A stretch of 11,014 nucleotides of DNA from an uncultured Clostridia bacterium (GCA_937894185.1 CALCSA010000316.1:1-11014), one strand, 5' to 3'. Shown: positions 1 through 7,056, counted from the stretch's first letter. Numbers and translations: made by a program. The notes: generated by a model from the letters alone, not told the origin.

Positions 1-263
1 GCCTGTTGGGTTGTGGTGGTGGTCAGGGAGGTATCAATGCCGTTTTTTTGCATTGTCTTAACAATTTGCCGACCAAAGGGGTCTTCCCCCAGCTTGGTCA
101 GATACCCCACCCTAAACCCCAGCCGGGAAAGGCCCACTGCTACGTTGAATTCCGCTCCCGCCACCGAGGTGGAAAAGTGACGGACATCCTCCAGCGGTCC
201 CTCTTCCTCGGCGATAAATAGCCCCATAGGCTCCCCGACCGTTAAGATTCTTTTTGTTGTCAT
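1..263 (-). CDS. kdgK: 2-keto-3-deoxygluconate kinase, PfkB family (partial, N-terminal 87 residues)
   Basis: The gene starts with ATG at 263 and runs open to the left edge, so only the first 87 residues are visible. The start reads MTTKRILTVGEPMG, followed by AGAEFNVAVGLSRLG at residues 36-50 and LGEDPFG at 58-64. This is the N-terminal sugar-binding part of the PfkB/ribokinase fold; the GxGD catalytic motif would lie beyond the edge. PfkB proteins of this look commonly phosphorylate 2-keto-3-deoxygluconate (KDG) to KDPG in the cytoplasm. That fits its position 13 bp after an SDR gene and downstream of kduI and kduD, whose product is KDG. A purine-rich GAGGGAGTGG precedes the start. The family call is firm. 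The exact substrate rests on gene context, and a fructokinase-like or other sugar kinase is the main alternative. Confidence 0.82.
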   Translation of the reverse strand, partial: MTTKRILTVGEPMGLFIAEEEGPLEDVRHFSTSVAGAEFNVAVGLSRLGFRVGYLTKLGEDPFGRQIVKTMQKNGIDTSLTTTTTQQ

Positions 264-276
264 GGTTTCCACTCCC

Positions 277-1077
277 TCAGGGCTGTTTTCCGATATACGC
301 CAGAATTCCTCCGTCCACATACAGAACGTGGCCGTTGACAAAATCGGACGCCTGGGAAGCTAAGAATACGGCGGGGCCCATCAAATCTTCGGTGGTTCCC
401 CAGCGGGCAGCGGGAGTTTTGGCCAGAATAAACTGGTCAAAGGGATGGCGGCTGCCGTCCGCCTGCCGTTCCCGCAGGGGAGCGGTCTGGGGGGTGGCGA
501 TGTAGCCGGGGCCGATGCCGTTGCACTGGATGTTGTGCTCGCCGAACTCGGAGCAGATGTTGCGGGTGAGCATCTTCAGCCCGCCTTTGGCGGCGGCGTA
601 GGCCGAAACGGTTTCCCGGCCCAGCTCGCTCATCATGGAGCAGATGTTGATAATCTTGCCCGCACCCTTTTGAATCATGCCGGGCAGCACCGCCTTGGCC
701 ACAATAAAGGGGGCGTTCAGGTCCACATCGATCACCTTGCGGAACTCCTCCGCCGACATTTCCAGCATGGGAATCCGCTTGATGATGCCGGCGTTGTTCA
801 CCAGAATGTCAACGGTACCCACCTCCGCCTCAATGGTTTTTACCATGGCGTTTACCTGGGCCTCGTCGGTGACATCGCAGACAAAGCCCCGAGCCCTTAT
901 GTTCTGTTCCTTGTAGGCGGCCAGACCTTTGTCCACCAGCTCCTGACTGATATCGTTAAATACAATGGTAGCGCCCACCGCCGCATAGGCTGCGGCAATG
1001 GCAAATCCGATGCCGTAGGAGGCCCCGGTCACCAGTGCTACCTTTCCATCCAACCGAAAACTCTGATCCGAAAACAT
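277..1077 (-). CDS. SDR-family oxidoreductase, gluconate 5-dehydrogenase-like
   Basis: This is a 266-residue classical short-chain dehydrogenase/reductase of normal length. It shows the cofactor motif TGASYGIG at residues 17-24, NNAG at 94-97, and the catalytic set N121, S147, Y160 and K164. D42 at the end of the second strand points to NAD(H) rather than NADP(H). The C-terminal half, with GPGYIATPQTAPLRE and the ending YVDGGILAYIGKQP, matches my memory of proteins annotated as gluconate 5-dehydrogenase (IdnO-like). These interconvert 5-ketogluconate and gluconate and recur beside kduI/kduD in uronate clusters of gut bacteria. It lies 16 bp after kduI and 13 bp before kdgK. ATG at 1077 follows AAGGAAAGGG. 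An alternative role is reduction of the KduI product, as proposed for similar SDRs in streptococcal hyaluronate degradation. The fold is certain; the substrate is inferred. Confidence 0.85.
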   Translation of the reverse strand: MFSDQSFRLDGKVALVTGASYGIGFAIAAAYAAVGATIVFNDISQELVDKGLAAYKEQNIRARGFVCDVTDEAQVNAMVKTIEAEVGTVDILVNNAGIIKRIPMLEMSAEEFRKVIDVDLNAPFIVAKAVLPGMIQKGAGKIINICSMMSELGRETVSAYAAAKGGLKMLTRNICSEFGEHNIQCNGIGPGYIATPQTAPLRERQADGSRHPFDQFILAKTPAARWGTTEDLMGPAVFLASQASDFVNGHVLYVDGGILAYIGKQP

Positions 1078-1093
1078 AATAATCCCTTTCCTT

Positions 1094-1936
1094 CTAGCGC
1101 ATATCTGCTAATTCTATTCCGTCCATATCGTCAAAGACCTGATTCTCGCCGCCCATGGCCCAAATAAAGGTGTAGTTGGAGGTTCCGCAACCGGCGTGAA
1201 GGCTCCAAGAAGGGCTGATCACCGCGTCAAAGTTGTTCATGACGATGTGGCGGGTTTGCTGCGGCTGCCCCATCAGGTGAAACACCACGTTCCCCTCGGG
1301 GATGTTGAAGTAGGTGTAGATTTCCATCCTGCGCTCGTGGGTGTGGGCAGGCATGCTGTTCCACACCGAGCCGGGAGCCAGCTGGGTCAGTCCCATGGAA
1401 AGCTGGCAGGTTTCCAGCACATCGGGATGGATAAACTGATTAATCACCCGCTTGTTGGCGTTTTTTTCGTCCCCTAAAGGCCGCTTGTTAGCCTTGGCCA
1501 TGGGAATAAAGGTGGTCTTGCAGACCTTGTGGGCCGGAGCGGAAACCAGATAAAACCGGGCGGGGTTCTTGGGGTCGTCGCTGCGGAAGGCGACCTCTTT
1601 GGTCTCCTTGGTGATGTAGAGGCAGTCCTCAAAGCCCATGGAGAACACTTCTCCGCCGGCAGTAATGGCGCCGGGGCCTCCCAGATTGAACACCCCGGCT
1701 TCCCGCCGCTCCAGAAAATACCGGGTGCCAAAGTTTTTCCAGCTGTCAATGCCCTGATCAATGGGCAGTTCCCGGTTGACGGGGCAGATGCCCAGCACCA
1801 CCATGCGGTCCACGTGGGAATAAACCGCCTTGACCTCGTCGGGCTGGTACAGGTTTTCGATTAAAAATTCCCGGCGCAGTTCCTCCGTCGTGTAGCGCTT
1901 GACGTCGTTGGGGCCGGTCGAATAGCGAATATCCAT
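1094..1936 (-). CDS. kduI: 5-keto-4-deoxyuronate isomerase
   Basis: The 280-residue protein matches KduI in length (about 278 in E. coli). KduI is a cytoplasmic cupin-fold zinc enzyme that isomerises 4-deoxy-L-threo-5-hexosulose uronate (DKI) to 2,5-diketo-3-deoxygluconate (DKII) in pectin and glycosaminoglycan breakdown. The metal site is visible in MPAHTHERRMEIYTYF as H198, H200 and E205, with the fourth ligand H247 in PSWSLHAGCGTSNYTFIW. These sit two residues later than the corresponding E. coli ligands as I remember them. The N-terminus MDIRYSTGPNDVKRYTTEELRREFLI is also typical. ATG at 1934-1936 follows AAAGGAGAAG. The gene lies 15 bp after the VOC gene and 16 bp before the SDR gene, and shares the operon with kduD, which takes its product. 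Confidence 0.95.
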   Translation of the reverse strand: MDIRYSTGPNDVKRYTTEELRREFLIENLYQPDEVKAVYSHVDRMVVLGICPVNRELPIDQGIDSWKNFGTRYFLERREAGVFNLGGPGAITAGGEVFSMGFEDCLYITKETKEVAFRSDDPKNPARFYLVSAPAHKVCKTTFIPMAKANKRPLGDEKNANKRVINQFIHPDVLETCQLSMGLTQLAPGSVWNSMPAHTHERRMEIYTYFNIPEGNVVFHLMGQPQQTRHIVMNNFDAVISPSWSLHAGCGTSNYTFIWAMGGENQVFDDMDGIELADMR

Positions 1937-1951
1937 AGAACTTCTCCTTTG

Positions 1952-2320
1952 CTATGCTTTGCGGGCCAGATGGAAGGCGAAGCCGCCGATCTCCTCTTGC
2001 AGGTAGATGGTGTTCAGCTTGCCGTCCGGGCCGTAGTTTGCGGTGGATTCATTGAATGCCACACCTTTTTCTTTCAGATATGCCTTGGCCTGTTCCACAT
2101 CCGCCGTACGGATGGAGATGTGGCCCAGCTCCCCTAAAAAGGGACTTTTCAGCACTTCAAACTGCTCGTTGACAAAGATGGAGCCGGGGGTGTCCCGCAT
2201 GGGGAACCCAAACAGGGCGGCCAGCAGCTGGGCGGTCTGTTCGGCCTGAGGGGCATTCTTCTGATTGATGCCGATATGCCCCAGTTCAAAGCCCGGCTGG
2301 GATAGGTTGATTGTTTCCAT
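1952..2320 (-). CDS. Small VOC (glyoxalase-fold) protein, like the C-terminal domain of two-domain KDPG/KHG aldolases
   Basis: This 122-residue protein has a vicinal-oxygen-chelate (VOC) layout of two beta-alpha-beta-beta-beta modules. The first begins FELGHIGINQ (residues 11-20) and the second LGHISIRTADVEQA (65-78). Likely metal ligands are H15, E55, H67 and H117, one at each usual position. From memory, the sequence (FEVLKSPFLGELGHI, then IYLQEEIGGFAFHLA at the end) resembles the C-terminal extension of some clostridial bifunctional KDPG/2-keto-4-hydroxyglutarate aldolases, here without an aldolase domain. It lies 12 bp after kduD and 15 bp before kduI, with AAAAGGAGA before ATG at 2320. 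That placement implies a role in keto-deoxy sugar-acid metabolism, perhaps isomerisation, tautomerisation or handling of a reactive dicarbonyl. The fold is confident; the reaction is unknown. Confidence 0.85.
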   Translation of the reverse strand: METINLSQPGFELGHIGINQKNAPQAEQTAQLLAALFGFPMRDTPGSIFVNEQFEVLKSPFLGELGHISIRTADVEQAKAYLKEKGVAFNESTANYGPDGKLNTIYLQEEIGGFAFHLARKA

Positions 2321-2332
2321 GATGTTCTCCTT

Positions 2333-3094
2333 TTATTTGGAAAGATAGCCGCCGTCTACGGGAATAATGGCTCCGCTGATGTAGTTGGAGGCAGGGCTGG
2401 CCAAGAATACCGCCAGACCTTTTACATCTTCCGGGGTGCCCCAGCGCCCGGCAGGAATCCGCCCCAGAATCTCCTTGTTCCTCCCCTCATCATGAATCAG
2501 GGCGGTGTTCATCTCGGTGGCCATGTAGCCGGGGGCAATGGCGTTGACCTGAATGTTCTTCCCCGCCCACTCGTTGGAAAAAGCCTTGGTCAGCTGGGCC
2601 ACGCCCCCCTTGCTGGCAGAGTAGGCGGGCACGGTAAATCCGCCAAAGAAGCTGAGCATGGAGGCCAGATTGATGATCTTGCCGCTTCCCTGCGCCAGCA
2701 TCTTCCGGCCTGCCAGTTGGCAGAGGACAAAGACGGCGTGGAGGTTGACTCCCATCACCGCATCCCAGTCCTCCAGGGTAAAGTCCTCGCAACGGTTGCG
2801 CCGCTGGACTCCGGCGTTGTTGACCAGAATATCGATGCCGCCGCCCAACAGCTCCAGCACCTGCTCAAACAGGGCGGGAATGCCGTCCCGGTGGGAAAGA
2901 TCCCCCTGCAGCCCGGCGACGTCCAGTCCCCGGCCCTTCATCTCGGCAGCGGCAGCATGGACCCCTTCACTGGAGCCTAAAATCACTACCTTGGCCCCCG
3001 CTTCGGCCAGCCCTTCAGCCAGTCCACGGCCCAGACCGCGGCCGCCTCCGGTGACCAGCGCGCCCTTTCCGGTGAGATCAAATAGGTCGCTCAT
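2333..3094 (-). CDS. kduD: 2-dehydro-3-deoxy-D-gluconate 5-dehydrogenase (SDR)
   Basis: The 253-residue classical SDR matches KduD, which reduces 2,5-diketo-3-deoxygluconate (the KduI product) to 2-keto-3-deoxygluconate in the cytoplasm. Motifs are TGGGRGLG at residues 15-22, NNAGVQRR at 92-99, and the catalytic residues S145, Y158 and K162. The ending IPVDGGYLSK and the NNAGVQRR stretch are typical of KduD. Where NAD-specific relatives have an acidic residue after the second strand, this protein reads VVILGSS (residues 36-42), so cofactor choice is open and NADP(H) is possible. ATG at 3094 follows TGAGGAGG, in which the TGA is the stop codon of the preceding dehydrogenase, so translation may be coupled. 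The VOC gene follows after 12 bp. The main uncertainty is the division of labour with the second SDR at 277-1077. Confidence 0.92.
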   Translation of the reverse strand: MSDLFDLTGKGALVTGGGRGLGRGLAEGLAEAGAKVVILGSSEGVHAAAAEMKGRGLDVAGLQGDLSHRDGIPALFEQVLELLGGGIDILVNNAGVQRRNRCEDFTLEDWDAVMGVNLHAVFVLCQLAGRKMLAQGSGKIINLASMLSFFGGFTVPAYSASKGGVAQLTKAFSNEWAGKNIQVNAIAPGYMATEMNTALIHDEGRNKEILGRIPAGRWGTPEDVKGLAVFLASPASNYISGAIIPVDGGYLSK

Positions 3095-3105
3095 AAAATT
3101 CCTCC

Positions 3106-4116
3106 TCAGTCAAAGCAGAACATAACCTTTACGGCTCCGGTTCCCTTGGTAGTCAGCAGATCAAAGCCTTTTTGGGCCTCTGTGGCGGGCAGCACGTGGG
3201 TAATAATCTGTTTAAAGCTGGGGTCCGCCGCCACAATCTGGGCGGCCACCTCAAAGTCCTTAAACCGGTAGACCCGCACAAACTGAAGGTCGGTCTCCTT
3301 AAACATCCCCTTGATTAAGGGAAGGCTGGCCGGCTTGCTGTAGGCAGCCACCACCACAATATGGCCCCGCACCTTGACGGCGTCCAGCAGCACATCGGCT
3401 ACCGGCTGCACTCCGGCACAGTCAAAGACCCAATCGTATCCGTTGCCTTTGGTCCGCTCCTTGCAGAAGGACTCCATCTCCAGCCCTATGGGGTTCACCA
3501 CCTCAAAGCCCATCTCCCGGGCCATCTGTGCTCTGGCCGCATCGGTTTCCATCATGAGGACGCAGGATGCACCAAATTTGCGCAGGGTCAGGGCCACACA
3601 CAGGCCGATGGTTCCGCAGCCAAAGATCAGGGCGTTATCGCCGGGGACAAAGCCCCGCTCCCGCAGGGTGTGAACCGCCACCGCCACCGGCTCCACCAGC
3701 GCCCCCAGCTTTTGGGAAACCTCCGGGGCCAGAGGGATGATGCTCGCAACAGGAACCGACACGTATTCGGCAAAGCCGCCGTCACAGTCAATTCCCAGCA
3801 GGCCCAGCGTGTTGCAGACATGGCCGTTTCCGGTTTGGCAGGGCTGGCAGTGGCCGCAGGAAAGCAGAGGGTATACCGTTACCGGGCTACCCTTGGGGAT
3901 GCCGGGGATATGGTCGCTTTCCAAGGTGCCGGAAAACTCGTGGCTCATCACCAAGGGAGCCTTGGCCCGGGGATGTGTGCCGGCATAGATGTTGAGGTCG
4001 GTGCCGCAGATACCTGCGTGGGATACCTTGACCAGCGCCCAGCCTTCCTTGGGCTGGGGCTTTGGAATCTCGCGAACGGAAAGGGTATGTGGGCCCTCGT
4101 AGATAATTGCCTGCAT
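3106..4116 (-). CDS. Zinc-dependent medium-chain dehydrogenase (hexonate/polyol dehydrogenase-like)
   Basis: This 336-residue medium-chain dehydrogenase is complete. Catalytic zinc ligands are C37, H59-E60 and E142. The structural zinc site has C87, C90, C93 and C101. The Rossmann motif GCGTIG is at residues 166-171, with E190 at the end of the next strand favouring NAD(H). The family oxidises secondary alcohols of polyols and sugar acids (sorbitol, L-idonate, L-galactonate, threonine). The segment DGGFAEYVSVPVASIIP (112-128) recalls L-galactonate/L-idonate 5-dehydrogenase relatives, which fits a uronate operon. It lies between a 2-hydroxyacid dehydrogenase gene (32-bp gap) and kduD (11-bp gap). 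ATG at 4116 has AGGAGG eight bases upstream. Oxidation of a hexonate at C5 is my best inference; the family is certain and the substrate is not. Confidence 0.85.
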   Translation of the reverse strand: MQAIIYEGPHTLSVREIPKPQPKEGWALVKVSHAGICGTDLNIYAGTHPRAKAPLVMSHEFSGTLESDHIPGIPKGSPVTVYPLLSCGHCQPCQTGNGHVCNTLGLLGIDCDGGFAEYVSVPVASIIPLAPEVSQKLGALVEPVAVAVHTLRERGFVPGDNALIFGCGTIGLCVALTLRKFGASCVLMMETDAARAQMAREMGFEVVNPIGLEMESFCKERTKGNGYDWVFDCAGVQPVADVLLDAVKVRGHIVVVAAYSKPASLPLIKGMFKETDLQFVRVYRFKDFEVAAQIVAADPSFKQIITHVLPATEAQKGFDLLTTKGTGAVKVMFCFD

Positions 4117-4148
4117 ATGGTAATCCTCCTATTATAACACAATACAGG

Positions 4149-5105
4149 TTAAACTTGATTGACGGGATAGTGCACCCTTTGCCCGGTGACAAAACGAACC
4201 GCTTCCCGGGCGCACTTTTCCTTGAGTTCCATAGCCGACTCCTCGGAGTACCAGCCCATATGGGGCGTGACGACCACATTGTCGTGTCGGAAAAGGGGGC
4301 TTTCTTTGGTGAGAGGCTCCGAGCACACCACATCCAATCCGGCTCCCGACAGCTTGCCGGAGGCAAGGACGGCTTCCAGAGCCTGTTCATCCACCAGTCC
4401 TCCCCGGGCTACGTTGATAAAGCAGGCGCCGGCCTTGGAATCCATGATGTTACGGGTCTCCTCGGTGAGGGAGCAGTGGAGGGACACTACGTCGGACTGC
4501 TGCAGCACTTCCTCCAAAGTGGGCTGAAACTCAATGAAGTCGGGGGACTGGTAGGGGGGCTTTCCGAATCTGGGCTCACAGGCAATGACCCGGCAGCCCA
4601 AAGCTCGGACACGGTGGGCAAAGGCTGTGCCGATTCGGCCCACCCCAACAATGCCGACCGTCCGGCAAGAGTGGCGGTGTACGGGGATGGTTTCCTGATA
4701 GTTCCAAACGCCGGATTTGGTGAGGTTGCCCACGTGGTGAATCTTTCGGGTAATGGACAGCATGAGAGCCAGAGCCTGATCGGCCACCTCGTTGGTACCG
4801 TAATCAGGGACATTGCAGATCTGAACCCCGTACCGGGCGGCATCTTTCAGGTTGACATTGTCCACACCCACACCGTAGCGCACCACCATTTTCAGGCTGG
4901 GCACACCACGAAACACTTTCTCGTTCATGGGGGTGTATTGGTTGAGCAGGGCAACGGCTCCCTGACACTGATCAATCACATCCTGCTCTGTTTTACAGTG
5001 CAGCCACTGAAAATCTCCAAAGCCGGCGGCTTCAAAGACGGCCCGCTCTATTTCCACATCCTTGTGGTCGCAATCGCAGATGATGATTTTAGGTTTCTGG
5101 TTCAT
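4149..5105 (-). CDS. D-isomer-specific 2-hydroxyacid dehydrogenase (C-terminal-binding-protein type)
   Basis: The 318-residue NAD-dependent dehydrogenase interconverts a 2-keto acid and a D-2-hydroxy acid. The Rossmann motif GVGRIG is at residues 154-159, followed by E177, which suggests NAD(H). The catalytic triad is R234 (INVARGG), E263 (CSEP) and H282 (TPHMGW), all present. In this operon a keto sugar acid such as a 2-ketogluconate-type compound is a plausible substrate, as for the GhrB branch of the family, but phosphoglycerate-type or glyoxylate substrates cannot be excluded. One oddity stands out: between TEETRN (214-219) and INVARGG (230-236) the usual NAERLALMKPGAY-type stretch is shortened to IMDSKAGACF, about six residues less than normal, without a frame break. 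ATG at 5105 follows AAAGGAA, 15 bp after dctM. Confidence 0.88.
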   Translation of the reverse strand: MNQKPKIIICDCDHKDVEIERAVFEAAGFGDFQWLHCKTEQDVIDQCQGAVALLNQYTPMNEKVFRGVPSLKMVVRYGVGVDNVNLKDAARYGVQICNVPDYGTNEVADQALALMLSITRKIHHVGNLTKSGVWNYQETIPVHRHSCRTVGIVGVGRIGTAFAHRVRALGCRVIACEPRFGKPPYQSPDFIEFQPTLEEVLQQSDVVSLHCSLTEETRNIMDSKAGACFINVARGGLVDEQALEAVLASGKLSGAGLDVVCSEPLTKESPLFRHDNVVVTPHMGWYSEESAMELKEKCAREAVRFVTGQRVHYPVNQV

Positions 5106-5120
5106 AGGCAGTTCCTTTCT

Positions 5121-6431
5121 TTATCGGGCAATCAGTCCAAGTGCGGTGGGAATAGCCATGGAAAGCGCCGGGATATAGGTTACCAACATAAGTGCGACAA
5201 TGACCACCGCAAAGAAGGGAAGAAGCGTGCGGATGACTTGTTCAATTTTAACATTTCCGATTTTACAGCCGGTAAAGAGAATGGCGCCTACCGGTGGAGT
5301 AATGGTGCCAACGCAGAGATTCATCACCATCACCAGCCCAAAATGAACCGGATGCATGCCCCAGCTCTGCACAATGGGCAGGAAAATGGGGGTAAAGATC
5401 AGCACGGCAGGGGTGGGGTCCATAAAGGTTCCCACAATCAGCAGGATGATGTTCATAATCATCAGCAAAACATAAGGATTGCTGCTAAAGTTGAGGAGTC
5501 CCCCGGCAATCATCTGGGGGATCTTGGTAAAGGACATCACCCAGCTCATGATGGAGGAAACACAGACCATCAGCTCTACAATGGCGGTGGTCTTAACCGA
5601 TTCCAGCAGAATTTTGGGCAGGTCCTTCAGCTTGAGAGTTCTGTAAATCAAGCTCAGCAGCAGGGAGTAGACAACGGCAATGGCCGAGCCTTCGGTGGCG
5701 GTAAAGACACCTTTCAAGATACCACCGATGACGATAACAATTAACAGCAGGCTGGGAACCCCTTGCCACAGGGTCACCAGAGACTCCTTGACGGTATAGC
5801 GCTCGGTGCTGACATAGCCCCGCTTTTTGGCCATAAATCCGGCTAAAATCATGCAGCCCACTCCCCAGAGGATGCCGGGGATATATCCCGCCATAAACAG
5901 GGCGGCGATGGAGACGGAACCGGCTACCGTAGCGTAAACAATCATGATGTTGCTGGGAGGGATCATCATACCGGTGGGGCCGGAAGCAATGTTGACAGCG
6001 GCGGAAAAATCCTTGGCGTAGCCTTCCTGCTCCTCCATCGGGCCCAGAATGCCCCCCATGGCGGCAGCGGCGGCCACACCGGAACCGGAGATGGCTCCAA
6101 AGAGCATGTTGGCCACAATGTTGGTCTGGGCCAGACCGCCGGGCAGCCGGTGAGCAATGATTTTGGCACAGCCGATGAGCCGTTTGGCAATGCCTCCGTT
6201 ATTCATGATGTTGCCCGCCAGCACAAAAAACGGAATCGCCAACAGAGAAAAGGAGTTGGCTCCGGTAAACACACGCTGGGCAGAAGTGATCATGGCCTGT
6301 TGGAAGGGCAGAATCACCAAGGTGGCGGCGGCGGAGCTTGCGCCGATGCTCAAGCCAATGGGGAATCCCAAAGCCAGAGTCACCACAATGCCCACCACCA
6401 TAATCAGAGCCGCAAGAGTCACTGTACTCAT
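5121..6431 (-). CDS. dctM: TRAP transporter large permease (DctM type)
   Basis: The 436-residue polytopic membrane protein has about twelve hydrophobic segments and the normal length for the large, ion-coupled subunit of a tripartite ATP-independent periplasmic (TRAP) transporter. Typical motifs are IPFFVLAGNIM (66-76), FGAISGSGVAAAAAMGG (111-127), GPTGMMIPPSNIMIVYA (151-167), GTFMDPTPAVLIFTPIFLP (334-352) and GTITPPVGAILF (375-386). It uses a cation gradient to move the substrate delivered by DctP and works with DctQ, encoded 15 bp upstream. ATG at 6431 follows AAAGGGGGAA. Substrates of TRAP systems are almost always organic or sugar acids, and the downstream kdu genes point to a uronate-derived acid. 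Confidence 0.95.
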   Translation of the reverse strand: MSTVTLAALIMVVGIVVTLALGFPIGLSIGASSAAATLVILPFQQAMITSAQRVFTGANSFSLLAIPFFVLAGNIMNNGGIAKRLIGCAKIIAHRLPGGLAQTNIVANMLFGAISGSGVAAAAAMGGILGPMEEQEGYAKDFSAAVNIASGPTGMMIPPSNIMIVYATVAGSVSIAALFMAGYIPGILWGVGCMILAGFMAKKRGYVSTERYTVKESLVTLWQGVPSLLLIVIVIGGILKGVFTATEGSAIAVVYSLLLSLIYRTLKLKDLPKILLESVKTTAIVELMVCVSSIMSWVMSFTKIPQMIAGGLLNFSSNPYVLLMIMNIILLIVGTFMDPTPAVLIFTPIFLPIVQSWGMHPVHFGLVMVMNLCVGTITPPVGAILFTGCKIGNVKIEQVIRTLLPFFAVVIVALMLVTYIPALSMAIPTALGLIAR

Positions 6432-6446
6432 TTTGTTGTTCCCCCT

Positions 6447-6968
6447 TTACATGGTGCTGGCATCGCCCCGGCTGGTGGGAGCAATATCCCTGCGGTATTC
6501 CCAAACAGCCAGGCAGGTGTTATAAATCACGTAGAAGACAATGGCTGCGCCGCAAAAAGGAAGGGCGATGTAAATCACTCCCATGGGAATCTGAAGAGCG
6601 GCGTCTACGGTGCCCATCTGCTTGAGAGCCCCCTGAAGCCCGCCGATCAGCAGCACACCGGCCGAAAAGGCCAGCAGCACCAGATTAATCAAAATTTCAA
6701 TGATCATGTTGTTCCGAGGGGAAAGCTTGTCTTTTATCACCGTAATGCTTAAGTGTTCCCGCAGACCAAACACATAAGCGCTGCCGAACGCCACCATCCA
6801 AACAAACAAGTATTGGGCCGCAGTCTCGGAAATAGCACTGGGCCTGTTGAAGAAATACCGGGTAATAACCTGATAGGTAACGAGGACTGTCATAGCGATC
6901 AGGATGAGGATACAGCTCCACTCCATGACTTTGTCCACGCCTCTTTTTATGGTAGTCAGCGCCTTCAC
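6447..6968 (-). CDS. dctQ: TRAP transporter small permease (DctQ type)
   Basis: The 173-residue protein has four predicted membrane segments (about residues 17-37, 50-68, 89-109 and 127-151), as expected for the small TRAP subunit. The family block is visible as TYQVITRYFFNRPSAISETAAQYLFVWMVAFGSAYVFG, residues 31 to 68 when joined, including the conserved FVW and the residues before the second membrane segment. It forms the membrane complex with DctM. The start is GTG at 6966-6968, preceded by AAAGGAGG with eight bases between; no ATG in this frame fits as well. It follows dctP after an 88-bp gap with a stable hairpin, which may lower its expression relative to the binding protein. Confidence 0.9.
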   Translation of the reverse strand: MKALTTIKRGVDKVMEWSCILILIAMTVLVTYQVITRYFFNRPSAISETAAQYLFVWMVAFGSAYVFGLREHLSITVIKDKLSPRNNMIIEILINLVLLAFSAGVLLIGGLQGALKQMGTVDAALQIPMGVIYIALPFCGAAIVFYVIYNTCLAVWEYRRDIAPTSRGDASTM

Positions 6969-7009
6969 TGGGAGGACCTCCTTTTTTCACCCAAAGCTTT
7001 TATGATAAA

Positions 7010-7035
7010 GGGCCCGCAGTTGTTGATGCGGGCCC
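7010..7035 (-). terminator. Intercistronic hairpin between dctP and dctQ (leaky terminator or 3'-end stabiliser)
   Basis: GGGCCCGCA (7010-7018) and TGCGGGCCC (7027-7035) form a perfect nine-base-pair, G+C-rich stem with an eight-base loop. On the minus strand it starts about 21 bases after the dctP stop and is followed by the weak tract TTTATCATAAAAG, so termination would be partial. Such elements after the first gene of transporter operons often leave more binding-protein mRNA than permease mRNA. The 88-bp gap here is the only large one in the operon. Confidence 0.65.
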
Positions 7036-7056
7036 CTTACACACAGGCCGAGACGG

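Noticed and set aside
445..1167. A plus-strand open frame of 240 codons opposite the SDR gene
   Set aside because: The minus strand encodes a complete SDR with all catalytic motifs. The plus-strand translation shows no recognisable fold.
4131..4136. A minus-strand TATAAT with an upstream TG, resembling an extended -10 promoter before the zinc dehydrogenase gene
   Set aside because: Transcription would begin near 4124, inside or just past the AGGAGG ribosome site, leaving a message without it. There is no -35 box either.
4107..5744. A plus-strand open frame of 545 codons opposite dctM and the 2-hydroxyacid dehydrogenase gene
   Set aside because: It is antisense to two well-supported genes. 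Its translation is rich in His, Gln, Gly and Asn without any domain, as expected from the complement of G+C-rich coding DNA.
6971..6981. GGAGG-T-CCTCC palindrome at the dctQ ribosome site, which might hide the site in a hairpin
   Set aside because: The two arms are separated by one base, too close to fold into a stable RNA hairpin.
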